The notes under the pieces: model-generated | What the model was told of the DNA's origin: nothing | The model's database searches: none | Seen by the model: the letters and a program-made list of their open reading frames with translations, nothing else | In this document: one piece after another, positions 7,541 to 15,401 of the stretch | Position numbering within the stretch: the stretch's first letter is position 1 | Layout: each line of letters opens with the position of its first letter | From: Pseudooceanicola nanhaiensis | GTDB taxonomy: Bacteria > Pseudomonadota > Alphaproteobacteria > Rhodobacterales > Rhodobacteraceae | Length of the DNA: 54,454 bases | Assembly: GCF_020171315.1 (NCBI RefSeq) | Contig: NZ_JAIUZP010000018.1 | Span: 1-54,454, forward strand | Direction: 5' to 3' | Position numbers and translations under genes: made by a program

Positions 7541-7767
7541 GGTCTGTCCTTTCGTTGGCCCCCCGCAGAGGGCCCGGGTTGACGGGGCGTCTGCCTCTTC
7601 CTTGCGCACAGTTGCTGAGCGGTAAAGAGAGCAGCCATCGCGGGCCGGGTTGTAAGCGCCCCCCGGAATCGGCGCTTCGGGGCCTCTTGGGGCCCTGTGT
7701 TCCACCTTTATTATCAGTGATCTAGGGGAATTCGCACGACAGGCGGCGAATGTCATGAAACCGCAAT

Positions 7768-7786
7768 ATATAATATCCGATTATAT
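7768..7786. promoter_or_regulatory. Candidate operator of the hydantoin/transport operon
   Basis: A perfect dyad with 7-bp arms (ATATAAT and ATTATAT) and a 5-nt spacer lies in an unusually AT-rich stretch about 120 nt upstream of the transporter gene. Size and base composition fit a LysR-type binding site; the LysR gene at 14025 closes the same operon. TTGATA at 7786-7791 and TATACT at 7812-7817 nearby could be promoter elements, but their 20-nt spacing is too long for a confident call. Confidence 0.45.
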
Positions 7787-7839
7787 TGATAGTTGTATAA
7801 TAATCCTGATCTATACTGGAAAACAGGCGCTTCAGATGT

Positions 7840-7867
7840 CTTCTGGGGGCAGGACACGCCCCAGAAG
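7840..7867 (+). promoter_or_regulatory. Leader hairpin in 5' region of transporter operon
   Basis: Arms CTTCTGGGG..C and GCCCCAGAAG (10 bp with one bulged G) lie at 7840-7850 and 7858-7867 in the probable leader, 37 nt before the first ATG. It could affect mRNA stability, attenuation or start access. No T-run follows, so it is not a plain terminator. Confidence 0.4.
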
Positions 7868-7903
7868 GTGTGCCGCTAGACGCAACCAACAGGATTCTGA
7901 CCC

Positions 7904-8764
7904 ATGATGAAGCATCTTCTCCTCGCCTCCGCCGCCACCGTGGCGCTTGCCGGGGCCGCCTCTGCCGAGCTGGCCGAGATCAAGCCCGAGGGCTACAAGG
8001 TCGCTCTTGACGGCACCTTCGCTCCCCACGCCATGCCGACCATGTCGGGCGGCGTCGAAGGCTTCAACGTCGATCTCGCCGCTGCGATCGCCGAAAAACT
8101 GGGCGTGCCGGTCGATGTCACCGCCGCTCAATTCTCGGGTCTGATCCCCGCGCTGCAGGCCGGCACCTACGACTTCCTCGTCGCGCCGACCACCGTGACC
8201 GAGGAGCGCGCCGCCAACCTGCTTTTCACCGAAGGCTTCATGGACACCAACTTCCGCTTCGTCGTGCCCAAGGGCTCGGAAGCGGCGGCTTACACCACCC
8301 TCGAAGACTTCAAGGGCAAGACGCTGGCCGTGAACAAGGGCTCGGTCTACGAGCGTTTCCTGAGCGACAAGGCCGATGAAATGGGCTGGACCGTCGTCTC
8401 CTTCGGCACCAACACCGACGCGATCCAGGCCGTGACCTCGGGCCGGGCCGACGCCAACATGGCCGGTGCCACCGTTTCCGCGTGGGCCGTGCAGAAGAAC
8501 CCGCAGATCGAGCTGTCCTTCGAATACCCCACGGGCCTCGTCTGGGGTCTGCCCTTCCGCAAGGATGACGCCGCCACCCGTGACCTCGTCGACAGCGTGC
8601 TGGAATGCCTCAAGACCGACGGCACCCTGACCGCCCTGTCCGAGAAATGGTTCGGCGTGACCCCGGCCGAAGGCGCCACGATCATCACGCCCACCGCCGG
8701 CTACGGCACCCCGGGCTTCGACGGCTACGACGCCACCGAACACGAGATCACCTGCGAATTCTGA
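7904..8764 (+). CDS. Amino-acid-type ABC transporter, periplasmic substrate-binding protein
   Basis: A 286-aa solute-binding protein (bacterial extracellular family 3). It has a clear signal peptide (MMKHLLLASAATVALAGAASA, cleavage near residue 21). The two-lobed binding domain begins with YKVALDGTFAPHAMP; later TVTEERAANLLFTEGFM and GKTLAVNKGSVYERFL are typical. First gene of an operon with ATPase, two permeases and hydantoin-degrading enzymes, so the ligand is probably a hydantoin, N-carbamoyl amino acid or related ureide (inference). AGGA lies 9 nt upstream of ATG 7904; a second ATG follows immediately. A hairpin after the stop may raise its expression over the downstream genes. Confidence 0.9.
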   Translation: MMKHLLLASAATVALAGAASAELAEIKPEGYKVALDGTFAPHAMPTMSGGVEGFNVDLAAAIAEKLGVPVDVTAAQFSGLIPALQAGTYDFLVAPTTVTEERAANLLFTEGFMDTNFRFVVPKGSEAAAYTTLEDFKGKTLAVNKGSVYERFLSDKADEMGWTVVSFGTNTDAIQAVTSGRADANMAGATVSAWAVQKNPQIELSFEYPTGLVWGLPFRKDDAATRDLVDSVLECLKTDGTLTALSEKWFGVTPAEGATIITPTAGYGTPGFDGYDATEHEITCEF

Positions 8765-8809
8765 TCTCCCTTCGCTGCGAGGTCTGATCTCCCCTCTCTT
8801 CTCGCAGCT

Positions 8810-8847
8810 GGCGGGGGCCCTTGTTCTCCCTCTTCCGGGCCCCCGCC
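8810..8847 (+). terminator. Intercistronic stem-loop after binding-protein gene
   Basis: Perfect 11-bp GC arms at 8810-8820 and 8837-8847 around a 16-nt pyrimidine-rich loop, between the binding-protein gene and the ATPase gene. No T-run follows. Such hairpins in ABC operons often protect the upstream binding-protein mRNA or cause partial termination. Confidence 0.6.
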
Positions 8848-8878
8848 ACCAATATCCCTCAATATAAAGGCAACAGCG

Positions 8879-9649
8879 ATGACCCAACCGCGCACCATGC
8901 TCGAAATCTCGGGGCTCGAAAAAAGCTTCGGAGATATCGAGGTGCTGAAAAGCATCGACCTCAAGGTGCAGGAAGGCGAGCTGGTCTTCGTGATCGGGCC
9001 CTCCGGTTCGGGCAAGTCCACGATGCTGCGCTGCTGCAACCGGCTGGAGGAACCCACCTCCGGCGCGATCTTCATCGAGGGCGAGCGGATCACCGACATT
9101 CCGCGCCGCGATCTCGACCGCATGCGCCTAAAGGTCGGCATGGTCTTTCAGGGCTTCCACCTCTATCCGCACATGTCCGTGCTGAAGAACGTGATGCTGG
9201 CCCAGATCAAGGCGCTGAAACGGGCCAAGCCCGAGGCCGAGGCCCGCGCGCTGGAAATGCTCGACCAGGTCGGGTTGAAGCACAAGGCCGACGCCATGCC
9301 CGCCGAGCTTTCGGGCGGCCAGCAGCAGCGGGTGGCGATTGCCCGCGCGCTTGCGCTCGACCCGGGCGTGATGCTCTTCGACGAACCCACCTCGGCGCTG
9401 GACCCGGAACTGGTCGGTTCGGTGCTGAAGGTGATGAAGGACCTGCGCGACAAGGGCATGACCATGCTCGTCGTCAGCCACGAGATGCAGTTCGCCCGTG
9501 AGGCCGCCGACCGCGTGATCTTCATGGATGGCGGCTACGTGGTGGAGCAGGGGACCCCGGAGGAGATCTTCGGCAATCCCAAGTCCGACCGCCTGAAGAC
9601 CTTCCTCAGCCGCGTCTCGCACGAGGACGCCGGGGCGGAGGCCGACTGA
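8879..9649 (+). CDS. Amino-acid-type ABC transporter ATP-binding protein
   Basis: A 256-aa ABC ATPase of the polar amino acid family (GlnQ/HisP-like). Visible motifs are Walker A GPSGSGKS (about 40-47), Q-loop [13 protein letters not shown], signature [15 protein letters not shown], Walker [15 protein letters not shown] and the His switch VVSHE. Cytoplasmic; it energises import with the two following permeases. Its stop TGA overlaps the next ATG (ATGA-type at 9646-9649), indicating translational coupling. Confidence 0.95.
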   Translation: MTQPRTMLEISGLEKSFGDIEVLKSIDLKVQEGELVFVIGPSGSGKSTMLRCCNRLEEPTSGAIFIEGERITDIPRRDLDRMRLKVGMVFQGFHLYPHMSVLKNVMLAQIKALKRAKPEAEARALEMLDQVGLKHKADAMPAELSGGQQQRVAIARALALDPGVMLFDEPTSALDPELVGSVLKVMKDLRDKGMTMLVVSHEMQFAREAADRVIFMDGGYVVEQGTPEEIFGNPKSDRLKTFLSRVSHEDAGAEAD

Positions 9650-10317
9650 TGCGGTTCATCGAGACATTCTTCAACACCAAGGTCATGGCGGATTACATGC
9701 CGGACCTGATCCACGCCATGGGCGTGACGCTGGGCCTTGCGGTGGCGACGATTATCACCGGGATCCTGTGCGGCGCGGCTCTGGCCTGCCTGCGGGTGGC
9801 CGGGCTGAAACTGGTGAACTTCTGCATCATCGTCTTCGCCGACATCATGCGCGCCCTGCCGCCGCTGGTGCTGATCCTGATCCTCTTCTTCGGGATGCCC
9901 TCGCTGGGGCTGAACATCTCGGGCTGGATGGTGGTCTACATCGTCCTGTCGCTGGTGCTGACCGCGTTTTCCGAAGAGATCTTCTGGGGCGGGCTGACCG
10001 CCATTCCCGCGGGCCAGTGGGAAGCGGGCCGGGCCACGGGCCTGTCGAAGGCGCAGACGCTCTTTTACATCGCCTTCCCGCAGGCTGCGCGCCGGGGCAT
10101 CCCGCCGCTGGTGAACCGCGTGCTGGCGACGACCAAGCTGACCGCGCTCGGCTCTGTCATCGGGGTGAAGGAAATCCTCTCGGTCTCCTCCTCGGCGCAG
10201 AGCTTCTCGGGCTCGGCCACGCCGCTGACCATGGCGGCCATCGCCTATCTCATCATCTTCATTCCCGCCGTGATCGCATCGCACAAGATCGAACGGCGCT
10301 ACCACTTCGCGACCTGA
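9649..10317 (+). CDS. Amino-acid-type ABC transporter permease (first)
   Basis: A 222-aa inner-membrane permease of the HisM/GlnP (HEQRO) family. It has several hydrophobic segments and the cytoplasmic coupling loop EAGRATGLSKAQTLFYIAFPQAARRGIPPL, which carries the EAA motif contacting the ATPase. It pairs with the second permease at 10328 as a heterodimeric channel. It overlaps the ATPase gene by one base. Confidence 0.93.
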   Translation: MRFIETFFNTKVMADYMPDLIHAMGVTLGLAVATIITGILCGAALACLRVAGLKLVNFCIIVFADIMRALPPLVLILILFFGMPSLGLNISGWMVVYIVLSLVLTAFSEEIFWGGLTAIPAGQWEAGRATGLSKAQTLFYIAFPQAARRGIPPLVNRVLATTKLTALGSVIGVKEILSVSSSAQSFSGSATPLTMAAIAYLIIFIPAVIASHKIERRYHFAT

Positions 10318-10327
10318 GGGGGGCATC

Positions 10328-10996
10328 ATGGACACCTTCATCCAGACCTTCTTCAACCTCGACATCATGTCCCAGGCCTTCCCGCTGCTGCTCAAGGGCG
10401 CGGTGATGACCCTGAAGCTCTGCGCCGTGGTCATCGTCTGCGGCCTCGCGGGCGGGCTGATGCTTGCGCTTGCGGCGCTCTCGCCCAACCGGGCGCTGCG
10501 CTGGAGCGCGATCGCCTATATCGACCTCTTCCGCGCGCTGCCGCCGCTGGTCCTGCTGGTCTTCGTCTATTCGGGCCTGCCCTTCGCGGGCGTCCGGCTG
10601 TCGCCCTTCATGGCCGTGGTCATCGCCTTCTTCCTGAACAACTCCTCCTACTTCGCCGAGGTGTTCCGCGCGGGCATCAACGCGGTGCCCAAGGGCCAGA
10701 CCGAAGCCGCGCGGGCCACGGGCCTGTCTCAGGCGCAGGCGCTGACCTACGTCGTGCTGCCGCAGGCCGTGCGCAACGTGCTGCCGGACCTGCTGTCCAA
10801 CACCGTCGAGGTGGTGAAACTCACCTCGCTGGCCTCGGTCGTGTCCCTGTCGGAGCTGCTCTACTCCGCCAACATGGCGCGCTCCGTCACCTACAACGCC
10901 TCGCCGCTGGTTCTCGCAGCCGGCATGTACCTCCTCGTGCTTTGGCCCCTGGTGCGCGTGATTGCCCGCTACCAGCGTGGACTGGCCGTGAATTGA
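10328..10996 (+). CDS. Amino-acid-type ABC transporter permease (second)
   Basis: A 222-aa permease, same length and family as the preceding gene. The EAA loop is EAARATGLSQAQALTYVVLPQAVRNVLPDL. The hydrophobic segments and the FRALPPLVLL motif (FADIMRALPPLVL in the first permease) show the two are paralogs. GAGG lies about 10 nt before the ATG at 10328. It completes a four-gene importer next to the hydantoin enzymes. Confidence 0.93.
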   Translation: MDTFIQTFFNLDIMSQAFPLLLKGAVMTLKLCAVVIVCGLAGGLMLALAALSPNRALRWSAIAYIDLFRALPPLVLLVFVYSGLPFAGVRLSPFMAVVIAFFLNNSSYFAEVFRAGINAVPKGQTEAARATGLSQAQALTYVVLPQAVRNVLPDLLSNTVEVVKLTSLASVVSLSELLYSANMARSVTYNASPLVLAAGMYLLVLWPLVRVIARYQRGLAVN

Positions 10997-11018
10997 TCCC
11001 CCCGAAAGGACATCTCCC

Positions 11019-11948
11019 ATGACGAAAATGATGATCGGCGCCGCCCAGATCGGTGGCATCCAGAAGGCAGAGACCCGCGAAGAGGTCGTCGCGCGCATGA
11101 TCGCGCTGATGGACGAGGCGGCCGCTAAGGGCGTCAAGTTCCTGGCCTACCCGGAAATGACGCTGACCACCTTCTTCCCGCGCTTCTACGTCGAGGACCG
11201 GGCCGAGTTCGATCATTGGTTCGAAAAGGAAATGCCGAACGCCGCCGTCCAGCCGCTCTTTGACAAGGCGAAGGAATACGGCATGGGCTTCACCTTCGGC
11301 TATTGCGAGCTGACCCCGGAAGGCCAGCACTTCAACACCTCGATCATCGTGTCGCCCGAGGGCGAGATCATGCTGAAGTACCGCAAGACCCACCTGCCGG
11401 GTCATGCCGAGTTCGAGGAAGAGCGGAGCCACCAGCACCTGGAAAAGCGCTACTTCCTGCCCGGTGACACCGGCTTCAACGTGGTCCGCAGCCAGGGCGT
11501 GATCATGGGCATGTCGATCTGCAACGACCGCCGCTGGCCGGAAAGCTGGCGCGTGATGGGCCTGCAGGGCGTTCAGCTTGTCTCGATCGGCTACAACACG
11601 CCCTCGCAGAACAACCTCTCGGCGGATGAAGGTCTGGCCAAGCGGCTCTACCACCACGAGCTGTCGGTCTGCGCCGGTGCCTACCAGAACTCCACCTACG
11701 CCATGGCCGTCGCCAAATGCGGCACCGAGGACGGCAACCACATGATCGGTGGCTCGATCATCGTCGATCCCGATGGCTTCGTGATCGCCAAGGCCGAAGG
11801 CGAAGGCGACGAACTGCTTGTTGCAGAGGCAGATTTCGACAAATGCGCCTTTGGCAAGTCGACGGTCTTCAACTTCGCCGCACACCGCCGTACCGAACAC
11901 TATGGCCGGATCGTTTCGCAAACCGGCGTAGAGGAACCTTCGGAATGA
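11019..11948 (+). CDS. N-carbamoyl-D-amino acid hydrolase-like nitrilase-superfamily amidase
   Basis: A 309-aa carbon-nitrogen hydrolase. The Glu-Lys-Cys triad is seen as E46 (AYPEMT), K123 (YRKTHLPG) and C168 (GMSICNDRRWPE), with numbering and surroundings close to Agrobacterium D-carbamoylase (E47, K127, C172). It hydrolyses N-carbamoyl amino acids to the amino acid, CO2 and ammonia, the second step after hydantoinase. AAAGGA lies upstream of ATG 11019. Its stop overlaps the hydantoinase ATG (ATGA at 11945-11948). D-specificity is inferred from family resemblance. Confidence 0.9.
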   Translation: MTKMMIGAAQIGGIQKAETREEVVARMIALMDEAAAKGVKFLAYPEMTLTTFFPRFYVEDRAEFDHWFEKEMPNAAVQPLFDKAKEYGMGFTFGYCELTPEGQHFNTSIIVSPEGEIMLKYRKTHLPGHAEFEEERSHQHLEKRYFLPGDTGFNVVRSQGVIMGMSICNDRRWPESWRVMGLQGVQLVSIGYNTPSQNNLSADEGLAKRLYHHELSVCAGAYQNSTYAMAVAKCGTEDGNHMIGGSIIVDPDGFVIAKAEGEGDELLVAEADFDKCAFGKSTVFNFAAHRRTEHYGRIVSQTGVEEPSE

Positions 11949-13399
11949 CTTTTGACACGGTAATCCACGGCGGCACGATCGTGACCGCCGACGGACAGTT
12001 CAAGGGGGATCTCGGGATCAAGGACGGCCGCATCGCGGCCGTTGCCGAGACCCTCGATGGCGGGGAAGAGCGGATCGACGCGGGCGGGCGGCTCGTCATG
12101 CCCGGCGGGATCGAGGCCCATGCCCACATCGCGCAGGAAAGCTCCTCCGGCGTCATGACCGCCGATGATTACCTCTCTGGCTCCATCTCGGCGGCCTTTG
12201 GCGGCAACTCTTCCTTCATCCCCTTCGCGGCGCAGCAGCGCGGCCAGTCGGTGGATGACGTGATCAAGACCTACGACGCCCGCGGCGTCCGGTCGGTGAT
12301 CGACTATTCCTACCACCTCATCATCTCGGACCCGACCGAGAAGGTCCTGACGGACGAACTGCCGCGCGCCTTCGCCCGCGGCATCACCTCGTTCAAGGTC
12401 TTCATGACCTATGACCTGATGAACCTCGGCGACGGCGGGATGCTCGACATCCTCGAAGTCGCGCGCCACCACGGCGCCATCACGATGGTCCATGCCGAAA
12501 ACAACGACATGGTGAAGTGGATGAACAAGCGGCTGGCAGGCAACGGCCTGACCGCGCCGAAGTACCACGCCATCAGCCGTCCGCAGCTGGCCGAGGAAGA
12601 AGCGATCAACCGCGCGATCCAGCTCGCCAAGCTGGTCGATGCGCCGCTCTTCATCGTCCACGTCTCGACCGAGGCCGGCGCCGAGATCGTGCGCCGCGAG
12701 AAGTTCAAGGGTGCCAAGCTCTTTGCGGAAACCTGCCCGCAATACCTTGCGCTGACCCGCGACGACCTCGACCGCGAGGGCATGGAGGGCGCCAAGTACA
12801 TCTGCTCGCCGCCGCTGCGCGGGGCCGACACGCAGGAGCTCCTGTGGCACCACATCGCGCAGGGCACGTTTGAAAGCGTCTCCTCCGACCACGCGCCCTA
12901 CCGCTTCGACGAGACCGGCAAGTTCCTGAACGGTGCCAATGCACCCTATCCCAAGATCTCGAACGGGATGCCCGGCATCGCCGCGCGTCTGCCGTACCTC
13001 TTCTCCGAAGGGGTGGTGAAGGGCCGGATCACGCCCGAGCAGTTCGTGGCGCTGTCCTCGACCAACGCCGCCAAGACCTTTGGCTGCACCACCAAGGGCC
13101 GCATCGCGCCCGGCATGGATGCCGACATCGCGATCTGGAACCCCGAGGTGACGCGCACCGTCGTCGCGGCCGACCAGCACGACAACATGGACTACACCCC
13201 CTTCGAGGGGATGGAGCTGACCGGCGTGCCGGAAGTCGTGATGAACCGTGGCCGCACCATCGTGGCGCACGGCGCGCTGAAGGCCGAGGAAGGGCAGGGC
13301 CGCTTCTTCGGTCGTGCGCCCGTCGATCTGCGTGGCAAGCCGGGCTATCAGGCGCCGGAATTCGACCCGGCGCAGAACTTCGGCACGGTCCTGCGATGA
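11945..13399 (+). CDS. D-hydantoinase / dihydropyrimidinase
   Basis: A 484-aa cyclic amidohydrolase of usual length. The binuclear metal site is complete: H59 and H61 (EAHAHI), carboxylated K151 (SFKVFMTYD), H183 (MVHAEN), H239 (FIVHVST) and D315 (SSDHAPY). It opens hydantoins or dihydropyrimidines to N-carbamoyl acids, cytosolic and probably tetrameric. It overlaps both neighbours by ATGA junctions, so the three enzymes are translationally coupled. Context with a hydantoin racemase and N-carbamoylase favours a hydantoinase role over reductive pyrimidine catabolism. Confidence 0.93.
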   Translation: MTFDTVIHGGTIVTADGQFKGDLGIKDGRIAAVAETLDGGEERIDAGGRLVMPGGIEAHAHIAQESSSGVMTADDYLSGSISAAFGGNSSFIPFAAQQRGQSVDDVIKTYDARGVRSVIDYSYHLIISDPTEKVLTDELPRAFARGITSFKVFMTYDLMNLGDGGMLDILEVARHHGAITMVHAENNDMVKWMNKRLAGNGLTAPKYHAISRPQLAEEEAINRAIQLAKLVDAPLFIVHVSTEAGAEIVRREKFKGAKLFAETCPQYLALTRDDLDREGMEGAKYICSPPLRGADTQELLWHHIAQGTFESVSSDHAPYRFDETGKFLNGANAPYPKISNGMPGIAARLPYLFSEGVVKGRITPEQFVALSSTNAAKTFGCTTKGRIAPGMDADIAIWNPEVTRTVVAADQHDNMDYTPFEGMELTGVPEVVMNRGRTIVAHGALKAEEGQGRFFGRAPVDLRGKPGYQAPEFDPAQNFGTVLR

Positions 13400-14028
13400 G
13401 CCGTATCCTCGTCATCAACCCCAACAGCTCCTCCGCGGTGACGCGGGGGATCGCCGAGGCGCTTGCGCCGCTGGGGGATCACTTCGACTGCCGCGACCTG
13501 CCGTCTTCGCCCGCGACCATCGCGACGGACGAGGACGTGGCGCGCGCCGGTGTCGGACTGGCCGAGATGGTCAAGACGACGCCTGCCGCGGCCTATGTCA
13601 CGGCCTGCTTCTCGGACCCGGGCCTCGACATGGCGCGGGCGCTGACGGACCGGCCTGTGATCGGTATCCAGGAGGCGGGCATCCTGACCGCCATGGCGCG
13701 GGCGGACCTCTTCGGGATCATCGCCCTGGGGCCGAATTCCATTGGTCGTCACCGGCGCAAGATCCGCATGATGGGCGTCGAATCCCGTCTGGCCGGTGAA
13801 CTGCCGCTGTCGGGCGTTTCTGCCGAGGCCTCGGGCCGGGATGAAACCGTCTATGCCGAAGTGCGCGAGACTGCCGCCCGGCTGCGCGACATGGGCGCGG
13901 GCGCGATCGTTCTGGGCTGTGCCGGCATGGCCCCGATCCGGGCGCGGTTGGAGCGTGACACGGGCGTCGCCGTCATCGACCCCGTCATGGCGGGTGCGGC
14001 CATGGCGCTTGGCGCGGTGCTTGGATGA
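13396..14028 (+). CDS. Hydantoin racemase (Asp/Glu/hydantoin racemase family)
   Basis: A 210-aa cofactor-independent racemase. Two catalytic cysteines are visible: C71 in YVTACFSDPGLDMAR and C173 in IVLGCAGMAP, as in characterised hydantoin racemases. The N-terminus ILVINPNSSSAVT is typical. It racemises 5-substituted hydantoins so that a stereospecific hydantoinase can use both enantiomers. It overlaps the hydantoinase gene by ATGA at 13396-13399 and the following LysR gene by four bases (14025-14028). Confidence 0.92.
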   Translation: MSRILVINPNSSSAVTRGIAEALAPLGDHFDCRDLPSSPATIATDEDVARAGVGLAEMVKTTPAAAYVTACFSDPGLDMARALTDRPVIGIQEAGILTAMARADLFGIIALGPNSIGRHRRKIRMMGVESRLAGELPLSGVSAEASGRDETVYAEVRETAARLRDMGAGAIVLGCAGMAPIRARLERDTGVAVIDPVMAGAAMALGAVLG

Positions 14029-14939
14029 CGCGCGCGGCGGATCTGCCCGAGGTCTCCCTGCGTCTGCTGGAGATCTTCGCGGCCATGATGCGCTGCACCA
14101 CCACGGTGGAAACCGCCGAGTTCCTCGGCATTTCGCAGCCCGCGGTCTCCGCCGGGCTGCGACAGCTGGAAAACCAGCTTGGCTTCTCGCTCTTCGAGCG
14201 GACGGGCCGCAGGCTGACGCCCACGGGTGAGGCCAACGATCTCTTCGAGGAAATCCGCCCGCTCTTCGGCATCCTGCGCTCCTTCTCGACGCGGGCGCGG
14301 GACATCCGGTCCGGCCGTGTCGGGCGTCTGCGCGTCATGGCGACGCCGCCGCTTGGCTATTCGCTGGGGCCGCGGGCATTGCAGGCCTTCCATGTAGCCC
14401 GGCCCGAGGTCACGATCAGCTATGACGTGCGGCGGCTGGAGAACGTACTGGATGCGATCCAGACCGGGCAGGCGGACATCGGCCTCGTGCTGAACGCCGA
14501 GCGGCTGGAGACCGTGAACTCCGAGATCATCCAGCGCAGCCAGATGGTCGTGCTGATGCCGGAAGACGATCCGCTGGCCGAGGGCGCCTTCGTCACCGCC
14601 GAAGAACTGACCGGACGCCAGATCGTCGGCATCGACCAGGCCTCGCAGCTGGGGCGGCTGGTGGCCAAGGGCTTTGCGCAGGGCGGCGGGCAGTATCGCC
14701 CGGGGATCGAGGTGCGCTATTGTCAGACCGCCTCGGCGCTCGTGGCGGATGGCATGGGCGTCACGGTGACGGACCCCTATTCGGCCGAGCCCTACCTTGA
14801 TCGCGGTCTGGTCTCGCGGCCGTTCATGCCGACGCTGGAGGTGAGCGCCTCGATGCTGACCCGCAAGGGCGTGCCGCATTCGGGGCTTCTGCTGAGCTTC
14901 ATGGAAGAGTTGCGGCGGCAGTTGAACCGGAGCCGGTGA
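14025..14939 (+). CDS. LysR-family regulator closing the hydantoin operon
   Basis: A 304-aa LysR regulator. The HTH region TAEFLGISQPAVSAGLRQLENQLGFSLFERTGRRL lies at about 30-65, and the effector domain starts with GRLRVMATPPLGYSLGPRAL. It overlaps the racemase gene by four bases, so it is co-transcribed with the pathway it probably controls. Most LysR genes are divergent from their targets; here it is the last gene of the operon, allowing positive feedback. A candidate operator is the AT-rich dyad at 7768-7786. Confidence 0.9.
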   Translation: MTRAADLPEVSLRLLEIFAAMMRCTTTVETAEFLGISQPAVSAGLRQLENQLGFSLFERTGRRLTPTGEANDLFEEIRPLFGILRSFSTRARDIRSGRVGRLRVMATPPLGYSLGPRALQAFHVARPEVTISYDVRRLENVLDAIQTGQADIGLVLNAERLETVNSEIIQRSQMVVLMPEDDPLAEGAFVTAEELTGRQIVGIDQASQLGRLVAKGFAQGGGQYRPGIEVRYCQTASALVADGMGVTVTDPYSAEPYLDRGLVSRPFMPTLEVSASMLTRKGVPHSGLLLSFMEELRRQLNRSR

Positions 14940-15154
14940 CGGGGCGGCAGGGCCCGTTTTGGTGCGGGGCCTTCGCTATCTCGCAAGGGGCATACCCCGC
15001 CTCGGCGGCGAGGGGGTACCTATCTCGGCGATATTTTCGTGAGACCTAGCTGACCCACGCTGATCTTGCAGTGGCTCGAGTAAGCAGTGCTGCGCGGCAA
15101 GGTAGAGGCGTCGCCTCTATCGGACACCGTTGCGCCGACTTCTCTACCATGTTC

Positions 15155-15234
15155 CGCCCGGCCTCAGGCCGGGCAGCGCCGTCCCGCCCCCCTGGGGCGG
15201 CGCTATTGCGCCACCCCGCGGGACGGCGCTGCCC
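15155..15234. repeat. Palindromic intergenic repeat, copy 1
   Basis: First of three copies (also 20095-20176 and 50054-50135). Layout: a small hairpin (GCCCGGCC, loop TCA, GGCCGGGC), then a perfect 17-bp inverted repeat with arms at 15171-15187 and 15218-15234 enclosing an inner GC-rich hairpin with the GGCGCTATTGCGCC core. Could be a REP/MITE-like element. No coding capacity is seen. Confidence 0.8.
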
Positions 15235-15357
15235 TTTGCGTTTCGTCGGCAATGTCTTGGAGGGGGGGCAGGGTCGCTGAACAGCCCCCGCTGCCCCGGG
15301 GTAGCCGCCCGCTGCCCTTCGGGTTCAACCGCCAGCCATCGGACAGGGCTCGAAATG

Positions 15358-15385
15358 AAAAACGCCCCGGCGAAAAGCCGGGGCG
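15358..15385 (-). terminator. Intrinsic terminator of the M20 amidohydrolase gene
   Basis: A perfect 9-bp stem (15363-15371 and 15377-15385, 5-nt loop) is followed on the minus strand by a T-run (AAAAA at 15358-15362). It is 17 bases past the stop codon at 15402. Confidence 0.8.
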
Positions 15386-15401
15386 TCTCCAATCGTCAAG
15401 C

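Larger units (their letters stand above)
14940..15401. other. Convergent intergenic region with palindromic repeat
   Basis: 462 bases between two convergent genes. It contains one copy of the ~80-bp palindromic element (15155-15234) and the terminator of the amidohydrolase gene (15358-15385). Overlapping GC-rich ORFs here have no recognisable product. Confidence 0.5.
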
